DNA of 64,000 bases from Scilla litardierei (Eukaryota; Streptophyta; Magnoliopsida; Asparagales; Asparagaceae), in NCBI GenBank assembly GCA_030789695.1, contig CM061136.1:136040448-136104447 (forward strand), written 5' to 3'. The notes below the pieces were generated by a model. That model worked only from the letters and a program-made list of their open reading frames with translations, did not search any database and had not been told where the DNA came from. Shown here piece by piece: positions 31,761 to 42,860 of the stretch. Numbering within the stretch: the stretch's first letter is position 1; each line of letters starts with the position of its first letter. The translations under genes and the position numbers were made by a program.

Positions 31761-32520
31761 TCTTCATAACGCTCCTATCTTAGCTCTAGGATCTTAGTAG
31801 AAGTCCATACAATCTTTCCCGAAGCTTCGCGCTTCGATTCGCGACTTCTTGTGCATGTTAGTTGGTTCAAGAAGAAGAACTGACCGACTAGATGGTGATC
31901 TAGTCGGTCGGCAAAGCTTCTTGGACCGACTAGTTTTTGTCAGTCATTTCCAAGCTCTTTACTGTTTACAGTTAGTCGGTCTAAGTTGACTCTCCGACCG
32001 ACTAGTTTGTGAACTAGTCGGTCAGTGATGCTTCTGTGACCGACTAGTTTAGCTTTCCCTGTACATGCACATTTGAGCCTGAGCTACTGTTTATCATTAG
32101 TCGGTCTGTGTTCATTGATCGACCGACTAGTTGATGAACTAGTCGGTCAACGTTCCTTCTTGGACCGACTAGTTTAGCTTTACTGTTCATGCCAATTTTC
32201 ACCTAACTTACTGTTTATCGTTAGTCGGTCTATGCTCATTTGGTGACCGACTAGTTGGTGAATTAGTCGGTCAACATTTGTTCTTGGACCGACTAAGTCA
32301 ATTTGTGCTCAGACTTCAGTTTTATCTGTTAGTCGGTCTCAGTTGAGTAACCGACCGACTAGTTGTGAAACTAGTCGGTCAGCTACTCTTCTTGGACCGA
32401 CTAGTTCCTTTTGTCTGTGCTTCAACCTTTTGGCTGTTCTTCCATTAGTCGGTATATGTTAATTGACCGACCGACTAGTTGATGAACTAGTCGGTCGGTG
32501 GTTGTTCTTTGACCGACTAG
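31761..32520 (+). promoter_or_regulatory. Shared promoter module with DRE-like array, element C 3' LTR
   Basis: Same lead-in and six palindromes as 11098-11870, here less decayed (for example ctagtcggtcaacg where the 5' LTR has ctagtcagtcaacg). Confidence 0.78.
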
Positions 32521-32940
32521 TTGGTTTCAGAAAAGAGCCGTTGGAGCATTAATTGAAACGTTTTTCTTTCTCTCTCTCCTCTATCCTATAAATACTTGAT
32601 GGGCTGCATTCATTACAGTCAAGGCTGATATTATTGCAAGTTTAGAGATCAAGAGAAATCATTCCAAGCTCATTCAAAGCTCTTTCATTCCATTCAATAA
32701 TCTCTCCCCACTCTTACTTCCAAAGAGAGATTCATTGATTGTGAAGCCTTCCAAGACAAGTGCTTGATCCTAGGTCACCATCATCCCCATAGCTCTCCAT
32801 CGCTGATCTACATCTTGGAGCTAGGGTTTGGTGCCTCTTCTTCTTCCTCAAAATCATCTTTGCCCTAATTCGTAAGTATTACTCAAGGCATAGATATTTT
32901 GTCGGTAAGAAGTTTTGTTTCATTTCAATTCATATTGTAA

Positions 32941-33100
32941 GTTTCACTCTCGGTTGTGAGAGTGTGGTTGTGATCCCGGGTTGTGGGAGTCACAAATTAC
33001 TTTGTGTATGATTTGACTTGTGAAGGTTTTTCACAAGTATTTCATAGTGGAAATCTTGAGTTAGGGTTTCTAACTCAAGTATCCGGAGGGGATCCGGGTG
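32941..33100 (+). promoter_or_regulatory. Hairpin comb, element C 3' LTR
   Basis: Same five stem-loops as 12281-12435, with stems unchanged apart from one base in the last. Confidence 0.6.
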
Positions 33101-33332
33101 GTTGGGACGTAGGATCACCGGGAACAAGTCGGGGAGACTTAGGTGGATCCGAACCCAGTAATATCGTTGTTTGCGATTGTTTCTTTGTTGTCTAACATTT
33201 ACATTTTCGCATTTTCCGCATTGTTTGGTAGAGTTTGCAAGTAATTAGGAATTAGCCTCTTAATTATTTTAAAGTACTATTCACCCCCCCATCTAGTACT
33301 TATGCAGTAGCTTAGTAGGGCATTACAATGAT

Positions 33333-33973
33333 GCATGTTTATTTGGTTGTATTCCTTGTGCTAAATCGTTAAACATCGTTAAAGTTGTAATCTTTGTTCG
33401 TAAATCGTCTTTTTCATCTTCCAAAAGAAGTGATTGAGTTGATGATCGCCCCAAAAGGGTGAGTTTTGATCTCCCCAAAAGGGAGTTTCATACCGTAGTT
33501 TTGATCTCTCCAAAAGAGAGTTTCATATCGTATTATAACGTTAGCGACGATCTTATTGAATATTGTGCTTGAACCCCCAAAAGGGTATCTTCCGATGAGT
33601 TGCTCCCAAAAGGAGAATTCATTGAGTTGTATTGGATATTTTTCGGTGACTTGCTCTCAAAAAGAGAATTCATTGTGTTATATTCATCAACCAAATTAAT
33701 ACGAATCATTGATCCTAACGAACCCATACCATGTGCATACTTTTTATAGATATTTTCAGACACGAATTTCCTTGTTTATATTGTTCACGTATTCACATCA
33801 CCATCACCGTCATCATTGTTGAAGTGGTTAGTTTCTTTTCGTTGGATTTCTATTTGATTTGAGATGTGGTTGCAACAGATTTTCTCCTGAGGATTCGACA
33901 TCTGGACTCCCAGATTATATTACTTGTACGGACTCTTGCACTTGAGAGAGAGAGCACCTTTTTGGAGCCCACC
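33333..33973 (+). repeat. 3' LTR of element B, second part
   Basis: Resumes after element C and its TSD, matching 6619-7259, and ends cccacca. Contains the AAAA-loop hairpin comb (about 33440-33675). Confidence 0.9.
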
Positions 33974-36729
33974 AGTCTCCGTGGGGAGCACCGGTCTTGC
34001 TGGTGAAGAAGGACGGTTCGCGTCGCATGTGTGTGGACTACCGGGAGTTGAATGCGGTGACCGTCATGAATCGATATCCGTTGCCTCGTACAGATGACAT
34101 CTTTGATCAGCTTGGAGGATCGAGGGTATTCTCTAAGTTGGATCTGAGGAGTGGTTATCATCAGCTGAAGGTGAGGAAGGAAGATGTTCCGAAGACAGCA
34201 TTCATGACGAAGTATGGACACTACGAGTTCGTGGTTATGCCTTTCGGTGTAACCAACGCACCCGTAGTTTTTATGAACCTGATGAATCTGATCTTCTATG
34301 ACTTTTTAGACAAGTTTGTCGTTATCTTCATTGACGACATTCTGATCTACTCAAAGTCAGAGGAGGAGCATGCATCGCACTTGAGGACAGTGTTGGAAAT
34401 CTTGAGGAAGCATCGGTTGTATGCTAAGTATTCCAAGTGCGAGTTTTGGCTGGACAGAGTTGCTTTTCTCGGGCATGTGGTGTCAGGAGATGGTATTTCA
34501 GTCGACCCCGAGAAGATCAAGGCTATCAGGGAGTGGCCTGTTCCGCAGTCAGCATCTGAGATTAGGAATTTCCTTGGATTGGCTGGTTATTACCGGCGGT
34601 TCATTAAGGACTTCTCCCGTATTGCCGAGCCGATGACCAGACTGACGCGGAAGGATGTACCATTTGTTTGGTCTGGTGGCTGTGAGGAGGCTTTTGGTGT
34701 TCTGAAGGAGAGACTGACTACTGCCCCTATTCTTGCTGTGCTTGATCGGAGTGGAGGATTCGAGATCTTTTGCGATGCTTCCGGCAAGGGTCTCGGTTGT
34801 GTATTGCATCAGCATGGGCACGTGGTAGCGTATGCTTCTCGTCAGATTAAGACCCATGAGAAGAATTACCCGACGCACGACTTGGAGTTGGCAGCAGTCG
34901 TGTTTGCGCTGAAGATTTGAAGGCACTTCCTGCTGAGTGAAAAGGTGAAGATCTTCACTGATCACAAAAGCTTGAAGTACATTTTTACTCAGAAGGAGCT
35001 CAACATGCGACAGCGTCGGTGGTTGGAGCTCATGGCAGATTACGAGATCGATTTGCAGTATCACCCTGGTAAGGTGAATGTGGTTCCGGATGCGCTGAGT
35101 AGGCTTCCGGCAGTGATGTTGTTGACTTCGCAGTGGATATTGCAGCAAGATTTTTGCGAGTCTGGTATTGAGATTATTCTTCCTGGAGAGGCCTCTTCGT
35201 TGATGTGTATGTAGATACAGTCGACGATCGTGGATAGGATCAAGGCTGGACAGGCAGGAGACCCGAAGTTGGTGAAGATACGGGAGCAGGTGGAAGCCGG
35301 TCTGCGGACTGACTTCTTGATTCATGAGGATGGCTCGCTGAGGTATGGAGCCAGGTTGTGTATGCCAGCTGGAGACATCAGAGAGGAGTTGTTGTTGAGG
35401 CACACAGTTCGTCGTATTCTGTGCATCCTGGTGGTACCAAGATGTATAAGGAGCTTCGCCTGAACTATTGGTGTCATGGTATGAAGAGGAGTGTGGCTCG
35501 GAGTGTAGCCAAGTGTCTGGTTTGCCAGCAGGTAAAGGCGGAGCATCAGCGTACGGCAGGGTTGCTATAACCGCTTCCGATTCCGGAGTGGAAGTGGCAA
35601 CACATCACTATGGACTTTGTGACTGGACTGCCTCGGTGTCCGAAGCAGAATGACGCGATTTGGGTGATCGTGGACCAATTAACCAAATCCGCGCACTTTA
35701 TTCATTTCCAAGTAGGACAGTCCACTGAGACGCTAGCGAGGAGATATATGGAGGTAAACCCCTTTTTCTTGCCATTTCTATTTCCTTTCCCTAGTTTAGA
35801 TAGTGATGCAACGTGAAACGTGCAGGAGATCGTACGACTTCATGGAGTCCCTGTGAGTATCATGTCGGACAGAGACACGAGGTTCACGTCTCAGTTCTGG
35901 CAGAGTCTGCAGAAGAGTTTGGGTTCGAGTCTGAGTTTCAGCACGGCGTACCATTTGCAGACAGATGGTCAGTCCGAGAGGACGATTCAGATCTTGGAGG
36001 ACATGCTGAGGGCGTGCATGTTGGACTTCAAGGGATCTTGGGAAGATCATCTCCACCATGTTGAGTTTGCCTACAATAACAGCTACCAGGCGAGTATTGG
36101 CATGACACCTTTCGCTGCGCTATATGGGAAGAAATGTTGATCGCCACTGAGCTGGGATGACATTGGAGACAGGGAGCTGTTAGGACCTGAGATGATCATG
36201 GAGGCAGTGGATGTTGTGAGGAACATACGGAAGAAGCTAAGGATTGCTCAGGACCGTTTCAAGCATTGAGCAGATGCTAAACGGCGTCCTTTGGAGTTTC
36301 AGCCAGGTGACCATGATGTTCCTGAAGATTTCCCCGAATCGAGGAGTGATTCGCTTTGGGAAACGAGGGAAGCTGAGCCTGAGATACATTGGACCGTTTG
36401 ACATTCTGGAGAGAATTGGCGAGGTAGCCTACCGCTTAGCCTTGTCGCCATCTTTGGAAGGAGTTCACGATGTCTTCCATGTGTCGCAGCTTCGTCGGTA
36501 CATCAGCGATCCATCTCATGCTGTGGATTTCTCGTATATCACCGTTCGTCCCGATCTGACGTATGACCAGCAGCCAGTGCAGATTTTGGACAGGCGTCAG
36601 AAGTCACTCCGGAACAAGACAGTCGATCTTGTTAGGGTGATGTGGCGACACGGCTCGCCAGGAGAGTCTACTTGGGAGAGAGAAGATGAGATGAGAGAGC
36701 GATACCCACTTTTGTTCCCTGACACGTGA
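33974..36729 (+). pseudogene. pol: Element E pol, RT to chromodomain-like tail
   Basis: Begins at the RT motif [15 protein letters not shown] is near 34330; RNase H CDASGKG near 34767; integrase zinc finger near 35420-35530; DFVTGLP near 35613; SDRDTRF near 35863; GPF module near 36390; tail to TGA 36727-36729. Intron 2 is at 35754-35825. Lesions: TGA 34918 (TGG in paralogues), TAG 35212 (CAG), TAA 35568 (CAA), TGA 36138 (CGA), TGA 36267 (TGG), a missing base near 35390 and an extra base near 36313. One Lys codon of the VKKKDG motif is also missing. It is more decayed than D or F, as expected for an older host element. Confidence 0.9.
35754..35825 (+). other. Putative integrase intron (intron 2), element E
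   Basis: 72 bp, donor ATGGAG|GTAAAC and acceptor GTGCAG|GAGAT, internal tgatgcaacgtgaa. Same position and phase as D, F and G. Confidence 0.75.
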
Positions 36730-37039
36730 GTGTTAGGAAATTCCGAGGGCGGAATTTTTCTTAAGGTGGGTAGGATGTAACGACTGGTTGTGTCTATGTA
36801 TTGTCTATTATATAAATATTATGGTTGTTCTCTTCCTTGTGAGTTTTCCCTGTTGGACGTTCTCTTTCAGTTCTTTCTGATCTTCTACTTTCCGTTGCAT
36901 ATCATGATGGGCTTGGAGTAAGTATTTTTACGATGAGCTTCATAGCGTCCATATCTTAGAGCTAGGTTGATCTTAGAAGCCATAGGAATCTTTCCCGAAG
37001 CTTCGCGCTTCAATTCGAGACTTTTCATGACTCTTAGTT

Positions 37040-37562
37040 GGTTCAAGAAGGAGAACCAACCGACTAGATTGCAATCTAGTCGGTCGGTAACTCTTCAGGA
37101 ACCGACTAGTTCATCTTGATTATTTCAGCTGAGTTACTGTTTCCACTTAGTCGGGCTAAGCACATCCATCGACCGACTAGTTGTGAAACTAGTCGGTTAG
37201 AACTTGTTCTCAGACCGACTAATTCAGAGTTCTTTCTGTCAGCCGAGTTACTGTTTACAGTTAGTCGGTCAAAGAACGACTATCGACCGACTAGTTGAGA
37301 AACTAGTCTGTTAGAGTTTCTTCTCAGACTGACTAACTCTCAGTACTTATTGTCTATCATATTCAACCCTTAGTCGGTCAATGAACATTCACCGACCAAC
37401 TTATTCTCAAACTAGTCGGTTGACGAGCCTTCACAGACCGACTAAATCTGTCTACCATGTATTGACCCTGTTCTCAGTTTGCCTTTTAGTCGGTCACAGT
37501 TGGACGACCGATCGACTAGTTCCCAAACTAATCGGTCGACCACTCTTCACTGACCGACTAAT
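37040..37562 (+). promoter_or_regulatory. DRE-like palindrome array, element E LTR
   Basis: Five palindromes, several half-sites decayed (gaccaactt, ctagtctgtt, gatcgactag). The lead-in at 36937-37011 shares ctttcccgaagcttcgcgct with copia element C. TATTTAAA follows at 37609-37616. Confidence 0.75.
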
Positions 37563-38052
37563 CTACCCAGAAACCCTAGGTTAAATTGCAGCCGCCGCTT
37601 GTTCTTTCTATTTAAACCCTATATTTCTTTCACTTCTTCCCTCACTTTTCCTAGCAGACCTTCTTCCCCAATCATCCCCCATCTTCCTCTTGCCTTTCCT
37701 CCTCCTCCCGTGCTCACTCTCACCCCCATTACGCCGGCAACCACCCTGCAAGCCGCCGGCCGACTCTAAAACCCCCCAATTCTCCTTTTGCTCCAGTTTT
37801 TCCCCTTCATTCTCCCATCTCCAGATCCGTTATATCTCAGCCGCCAGCAGATCTCTTCAGCCGTAGTTTTCCCAGGATCGCTTCTTCCGTTGCCATGCTA
37901 GATCAGTTTTGGCGACGGCAATCCGGATACGTCGAGATCCTCTCCTACCTGCAGATTCGTAGGCGTCTTGATCGTCGTTTCTTCCGCTTCATATACGGTT
38001 AGTGATCTACCATTAATCTTTCCATAACCCACACTATAAATTTAGAAAACCT

Positions 38053-38240
38053 AATAAAAATGGATTACTAGATGTTGTAGGACTCCACTACAAATCAGGA
38101 CTATATCATCCAATTCTGATTTTCTGTTTTGCCATAACAGTGACCCAATAAAAATGGATTACTAGATGTTGTAGGACTCCACTACAAATCAGGACTATAT
38201 CATCCAATTCTGATTTTCTGTTTTGCCATAACAGTGACCC
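38053..38240 (+). repeat. 94-bp tandem duplication in element E leader
   Basis: Units 38053-38146 and 38147-38240 are essentially identical (aataaaaatggattac to cataacagtgaccc). Each carries the putative L1 splice acceptor CATAACAG, so E would have two acceptors. Confidence 0.88.
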
Positions 38241-38298
38241 ATCCCCGTAGAATAGCGATTTTTGAGGCGACTCTCGTCGATCAACAACCTCGGTACCA

Positions 38299-38436
38299 GG
38301 CAAGTGAAACTTGCCAACCTTGTTTTAGGCCATGCTTTAGGCCATTTCCTTGCTTTTAGCGTAAAAGAGACTAGACCGTGAAATGATAGCGGTCTAGGCA
38401 CAATTTCAAGTTCTAGCTTGACAACGAAGCTAGAAC
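38299..38436 (+). promoter_or_regulatory. Covarying leader hairpins, element E
   Basis: 38299-38315 GGCAAGT(gaa)ACTTGCC; 38371-38397 CTAGACCG/CGGTCTAG around tgaaatgatag; 38410-38436 GTTCTAGCTT/AAGCTAGAAC around GACAACG. Stems differ from A and F on both arms; loops are kept. Confidence 0.72.
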
Positions 38437-39066
38437 TGCCTTTTGTCATGGCATGTCATGCATTTGCCTGTCACGTTAAATTTCTCTAACGATACGCATT
38501 TCTATTTAAATATCTGCCATGCATTTGCATTTTTTCATGTCATCTGATTTGCATGTTGCATCGTAGCACACGCTACAAAATACTTGTACAATCCTTGTTT
38601 CCGGCTAGGCACCTTCTATGCGGGCATAACCCTACGCCATACTTGTTAAAAACACTTCCTGGCTCGTGATCCAGAAGCGGGCCACATGTGTTGGTTGAAA
38701 ACCAATGCCCGATACACGTGGAGGGGTAGGGATAAACGAGCACTTGAGCGTAAGAGTTGGCCCGTACAGCCTCTCTAGCCAAAAGGCGTAATCCATGTGC
38801 ACGACGTGCTACTAGACTAGGACATTCCTTGTGAATGTTTACTTGTTTCCTTGTCATGTTATTTGTTTCTATGCCATTTCTTATCTGCCATGATATCATA
38901 TATGCCATGTCATAACTACTGTTTACTTTACTTGCTGCACTCATTATATAAATGTCATGTCATACCATACTTTAGAATTGCTAGGTTGCCTTTACTTTTC
39001 TACTAGTTTCCTTGCACAAAGTCTTGTAGACTTTGCTAACATGTGCCCCTTCTCTGTGGGTGTCGC

Positions 39067-39174
39067 ATGTTAGTTGCTGAGCCAGAGTCCGTAGTTGAGG
39101 GCGACGAGTTCGTGGAGTTCGTGCCTGATTCCACAACTGACGTTGGGTACGAGGACACTGGTGACCAGTCTTAG
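39067..39174 (+). CDS. LTR-encoded acidic 35-aa ORF, element E
   Basis: 35 codons, 11 acidic and no basic residues, ends YEDTGDQS then TAG. Most internal residues differ from A and F, yet length, charge, the Met-Leu start and the C-terminal motif are the same. The start lies in the cgcatgt arm of the hairpin. Confidence 0.58.
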   Translation: MLVAEPESVVEGDEFVEFVPDSTTDVGYEDTGDQS

Positions 39175-39504
39175 TTCCCTCCACAGTTTCTTTGTTAGTT
39201 GTTGTAGTTTGACGGTGAGTAGCACCATCTTGTTAGTTGCTTTCCTTGTTGGCCATGCTGGGCCCTTTTTAGACTCTTTTGTTAGCCTGGTGGCTTTTCT
39301 GGTGGTTGTTGAACTTTTATTTGGACATTTGAGATTGATAATTTATTATTCGTCTCTTTCTATTATTCTTGTCTTTGTTCCGTTTCGCATTACAGGGATC
39401 TGCGTGGTATTTCTAGACGCTTTACAGGCTTGGAGCCTCACAGCTCCCAGCCTGAGCGGGCCTCGTCACGCATCGCCTTCATTTTAGGGAAGCGGGTCGT
39501 GACA

Positions 39505-39821
39505 AGACTGGTCATGTGAAGGACCAGTGCAGGAGGCTTCTGGGCCAGTGCTTGGTTTGTGGCAATGCTTCGCATACTTTGAAGGATTGTCCGAGTGCTA
39601 AGCATCCATGGAAGGCACCAGTCGGAGTTCAGCAGCAGAGAGCTCCGGTAGTCGCTGGACGTGGAGCGCCTCTCATTCCCCAGAAGCAGGCTTTCCAGCA
39701 GGCCGTTCAGCCTAGGAGGCAAGCCTTCACGATGACTGCCGTAGAGGCAGAGACTGAGGACAGAGTTATTACAGGTAACCTCTATACTAGTCTTCTTTAT
39801 TTATGCATTATATTTGATTAG
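39505..39821 (+). pseudogene. gag: Element G gag, 3' fragment
   Basis: Begins inside the first zinc knuckle (KTGHVKDQC), followed by the second, CLVCGNASHTLKDC, and a Gln/Arg/Pro-rich tail matching D and F gag. The frame runs to a stop at 39819-39821 within intron 1; splicing at 39774/39859 joins it in frame to protease. The rest was separated by the insertion of E. Confidence 0.88.
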
Positions 39822-39858
39822 TTAGATCCATGTTAATCTAGTTGCATGTTACCCTTAG
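39775..39858 (+). other. Putative gag/pol junction intron (intron 1), element G
   Basis: 84 bp, donor ACAG|GTAACC and acceptor CCCTTAG|GTGTC, phase 1. Shorter than and different in sequence from the 112-113 bp introns of A, D and F, but with the same boundaries and phase. Confidence 0.75.
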
Positions 39859-41017
39859 GTGTCATCTTAGTTTCATCTCACCCTGCCTTGACCCTGTTCG
39901 ATTCTGGAGCTTCCGTGTGCATCCTATCTCGGAAGTTCGTAGTCGAACACTCGATACCCACCTATACACTTCCCAAGTGTTGGAATATTACAACTGGGAA
40001 TGGTGTTGTGAAGGTTGCACTGGGATGTAGACCATGCCCATTGGTGATTAGTGGACACGAACTGTATGCTAACTTCATTGTCCACGGCCTATCCAACTTT
40101 GATGCTATTCTCGGCATTGACTAGTTAGGAGCTTTTTATGCCATGATCGACTGTCACCGGAAGAAAGTGGTGTTCGAAATTCCTGACCATCCAGTGTTCG
40201 AGTTTGTCGGCGGAGGACGTTCGCTTGGACCTGTCAAGTTCCGAGCCCAGCCTTACCGATTGACCATTGCATCTATGATTGCTGAACTAGAGAAGCCTGA
40301 AGTAGTGAGAGATTTCGAAGACGTCTTTCCTGAAGACATTTCTGGACTACCGCCCGATCGAGCGTTGGAGTTCGTGCTGGGTTTTATCTGATCCAAGGGC
40401 TCTCTTTCGACTAGTGCATTGTCCGTCCTTCGCCCTACTTGAGAGCGAAGGCCGGACAACCTTGCACAAAATAACGCAGCGGAAGCGGAAAAATAAAGAA
40501 AAAAATTTATATAAACATTTTATATAAACTAGCCCTATCTGCATAAAACCCAAGCCAAGAAAATGCTACTATCCCTGGGTTAGGTCCAGACCAACCCCTA
40601 AGGATACTACTATCTAATTAACTACTTTAGCTACTGAAATTAAAATAATGCACATTAATTAAAACTAAGGTTGAGAAAACTCAACATACCCGTAACTCTT
40701 GCCTTGCAGCAAAAGTGTTACCGAAGGCAATCAATTGCCCTTCCCGCATAAGCCGCTCCGATCCCAGCAACTGCTTGCGCCGATCCCAGCAACTTTTGGT
40801 CGCCGAGACAACCACTTGCTCCAGAAAGTTTCACTTGAATGGATCCAACGCCTAGACTTCAGATCCGATCTGAGTTCCTTCGATGCCTTGCTAGGGCTCG
40901 ACCGAAACAAAGAATGAGAACAAGAACTTTTAATTTAGCTTCCAGATCAATGCTTGCTCTTAATTTGAACTGCCTTGATCATCGGCTGGTGCAAGTTTCA
41001 ATGAGGAGACCACCCAA

Positions 41018-41027
41018 CTATTTATAG
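41018..41027 (-). promoter_or_regulatory. TATA box of element H LTR
   Basis: ctatttatag, reading CTATAAATAG on the coding strand. Same site at 47995-48004 in the other LTR, which is the one driving the element. Confidence 0.6.
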
Positions 41028-41300
41028 GGGGAGAAAGGAGCTCCTCAAATGAAATATTCGATGTGGGACTAAATAATGGGAATGGAATGTTATAGTTCAA
41101 AACTATAAAGAGCCATAGATAATTCGCTTCTCAAGCAAAACTTACATATCATATATGTAAATCAGAGTGCTCGAAGAGACGAACGCATATGAAGAAACGG
41201 CACCTCATTTGGACTTCGTTTGACCCTTCAAACTAGAGATTGAAAATCTGATTTTCGAAACAATTGAAGAACTGCGATCTGAATCGCGTTCTCGGGAAAA

Positions 41301-41520
41301 ACACCCCCCCCCCCCAGCGCCACGTGGCGCGCCCGGAGCGCGCCACGTGGCGCGCTCCTATTTGCCACGCCGCCCGCACGAATGCGGGCGGCATTTCACT
41401 ACCGCTGCGCCCGCAGAAGCGGGCGCAAAATGTGACGCGGGCCCCGCTGCGGGGCCCGCATGCCGCGTCAGCTCGCAGACGCGCGCTGACGTCAGCGGGC
41501 CCCGCGTCAGCGCGCCAGCA
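41301..41520 (-). promoter_or_regulatory. GC-rich hairpin and G-box block in element H U3
   Basis: After a poly-C run come adjacent perfect or near-perfect inverted repeats: gccacgtggcgcgc with its partner gcgcgccacgtggc, gccgcccgc/gcgggcggc, tgcgcccgc/gcgggcgca, gcgggccccg/cggggcccgc and ctgacgtcag. It contains CACGTG and TGACGTCA, classical bZIP sites. The surrounding sequence is AT-rich. The right LTR has the same block at about 48280-48510. Confidence 0.65.
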
Positions 41521-41744
41521 AATGGGGGGTGGGGTTTTTCTCTCTGTCCTTTTACAAAAAGATCCATGTAATTCAACTAATTACAAAAAGACTCTTTTGA
41601 GCATAACGTGCTCATTTGATCTCCGATTCAGGTGCGGTTTCTTCCTATGCTCTTCTTAGAATGTCCACAACATTCCTAAGCATATAACGTCCCGTTAATT
41701 TATTGTATCGTATACAAATGATCTGAGGGCACCATCCCTTAACA

Positions 41745-42860
41745 TCTCACACTTGCACTCAGGATCATTTATCCCGGGTACAAAATTATCTGCAACTTCC
41801 TTGCAGCATCAGTTCTCATGCATCATAATGAATTATTCTCTATTCTTTTACTAGACGTAAGACCACACTCTTTGTGAGACCCTAAAGCCTGACCCTACTA
41901 CAGGTTTGGGTTCGTGACCCTAGACAGCAGTGACCACGAGCAGTAGTTGACGTCCCTGTTTCGGCATCATAATTATGTGGTTTAACCCATTGACAAAAAT
42001 CGTCGGGATGACCAAGACTGTATCCGTGATGAATACCGCAGTTTTAATCCTTTCGTCAAGATTATGTTGTTTATTCAAGTTTAGGGTATGGTAACATGTC
42101 AACCCCACCAACTTGAAACCGGTCAGTTACATCGGTCTTTAGTTAAATACATGTTGAACTTCTTTCAACATACTTTGATCAAAGATTTTCACTAAAGCAC
42201 CGAACCAACACATACAACACTAACTCTCCTTAATGAGAGAGACGAATCCTTTCTTGGACACAACTCCCCTCACACGCTTCAAGTGCCACCCAACCAAAAT
42301 CCTTTCGACAAGTAAAGCCTTGAAGCTAGGAAGATGATCTAAGTTACACCATTCACATGCAGGTTTGTTCAATGTCCTCAAGTCATAGGACCAACTTGCC
42401 TATCATCACTAAAAATTATCATTGACATTTTAAATTAAGTTTAACCAAATGATAACCTTTTATGAGTCGTTCAGTGAACTCATTCTCTAATGAGCACCTG
42501 TGTCTTGTTTCTGACTTCACCAAGTCAAACGATTATGAGTTCATCGTTACTAATCCATAGTGAATACAAAGACACAATGGTCTTTTAGATGTGTCGATAT
42601 CCTCTTCTCGACATATCAATGACCACGAACCAGTTTAAGACTTTAAGCTCCAATCGGTAAAAACACTTTCTCATAATTGTGATCGGCATCAAGATAAGTG
42701 TATACCTTGCTATAAGTCTAAGGAAATTATCAAAGTATATAAGATGACACGAATGCACAAAGATAATTTGATACCAATAAATTTATTTTATTCATGAATA
42801 AGATGTTTTACAAGACAATGTGCCTCATAGGCATACAACTCTCAAAACATCTACCACTCA
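41745..42860 (-). other. Non-coding region between pol and 3' LTR of element H
   Basis: 1.1 kb without an ORF. Unusual for copia elements, where RNase H normally ends close to the LTR. No strong polypurine tract is evident next to 41744; the nearest purine-rich minus-strand sequence is aagtgtgaga. Nothing else identified. Confidence 0.5.

Larger units (their letters stand above)
10791..33327 (+). mobile_element. Element C: Sirevirus-type Ty1/copia with extra 3' ORF
   Basis: Flanked by TSD atgat and bounded by LTRs 10791-12998 and 31455-33327 (TGTTGGATATTGG to GCATTACA). Internally: initiator-Met primer site, large gag, pol in copia order (protease, integrase, RT, RNase H), then an internal palindrome array and a 541-codon extra ORF split by element D. 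Without D it would be about 12.9 kb, which fits Sireviruses. The 5' LTR is 335 bp longer because of a MITE; otherwise the two LTRs differ at roughly 36 sites (about 2%). Confidence 0.93.
31455..33327 (+). repeat. 3' LTR of element C (1873 bp)
   Basis: TGTTGGATATTGG to GCATTACA, followed by TSD atgat. Lacks the MITE present in the 5' LTR and shows the intact target site at about 33262. Confidence 0.95.
6503..33973 (+). mobile_element. Element B: non-autonomous Athila/Tat-like LTR element, interrupted by C
   Basis: Pieces are 6503-10790 and 33333-33973; everything between belongs to element C and its insert. Layout: end of the 5' LTR (to 7259), tRNA-Asp-type primer site (7266), one gag-like ORF (7388-8509), 1 kb of non-coding sequence, purine tract ttgggggg (9505-9512), then a 3' LTR starting TGTGATTCGGG at 9513 and ending cccacca at 33973. 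No RT, integrase or protease is present, so it would depend on a partner element. At 33974 the sequence passes directly into Tekay-type RT of element E, so B is inserted in E. The LTR copies differ by about 2%. Confidence 0.85.
33974..39504 (+). mobile_element. Element E: Tekay-like chromovirus, 3' part
   Basis: Starts inside RT where element B ends; the 5' part should lie beyond B, left of the window. Includes RT to chromodomain-like tail, polypurine tract aaggtgggtagga (36763-36775) and a 2729-bp 3' LTR ending GTCGTGACA at 39504. The next base enters gag of element G in the middle of a zinc knuckle, so E is inserted in G. Sequence is a distinct subfamily from A, D and F. Confidence 0.9.
36776..39504 (+). 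repeat. 3' LTR of element E (2729 bp)
   Basis: TGTAACGACTGG to GTCGTGACA. U3 holds the shared module and a five-palindrome array; the leader holds a 94-bp tandem duplication, the covarying hairpins and the 35-codon ORF. Confidence 0.93.
40375..41744 (-). repeat. 3' LTR of element H (1370 bp)
   Basis: Left LTR. On the minus strand the TATA box CTATAAATAG is the reverse of 41018-41027. A GC-rich hairpin block lies upstream at 41301-41520. Carries an extra atcccagcaactgcttgcgcc segment (about 40757-40790) compared with the right LTR. Confidence 0.93.

Noticed and set aside
41264..41659. Ala/Arg-rich ORFs on both strands of the element H LTR
   Set aside because: Caused by the GC-rich hairpin block, which lacks stop codons in several frames.
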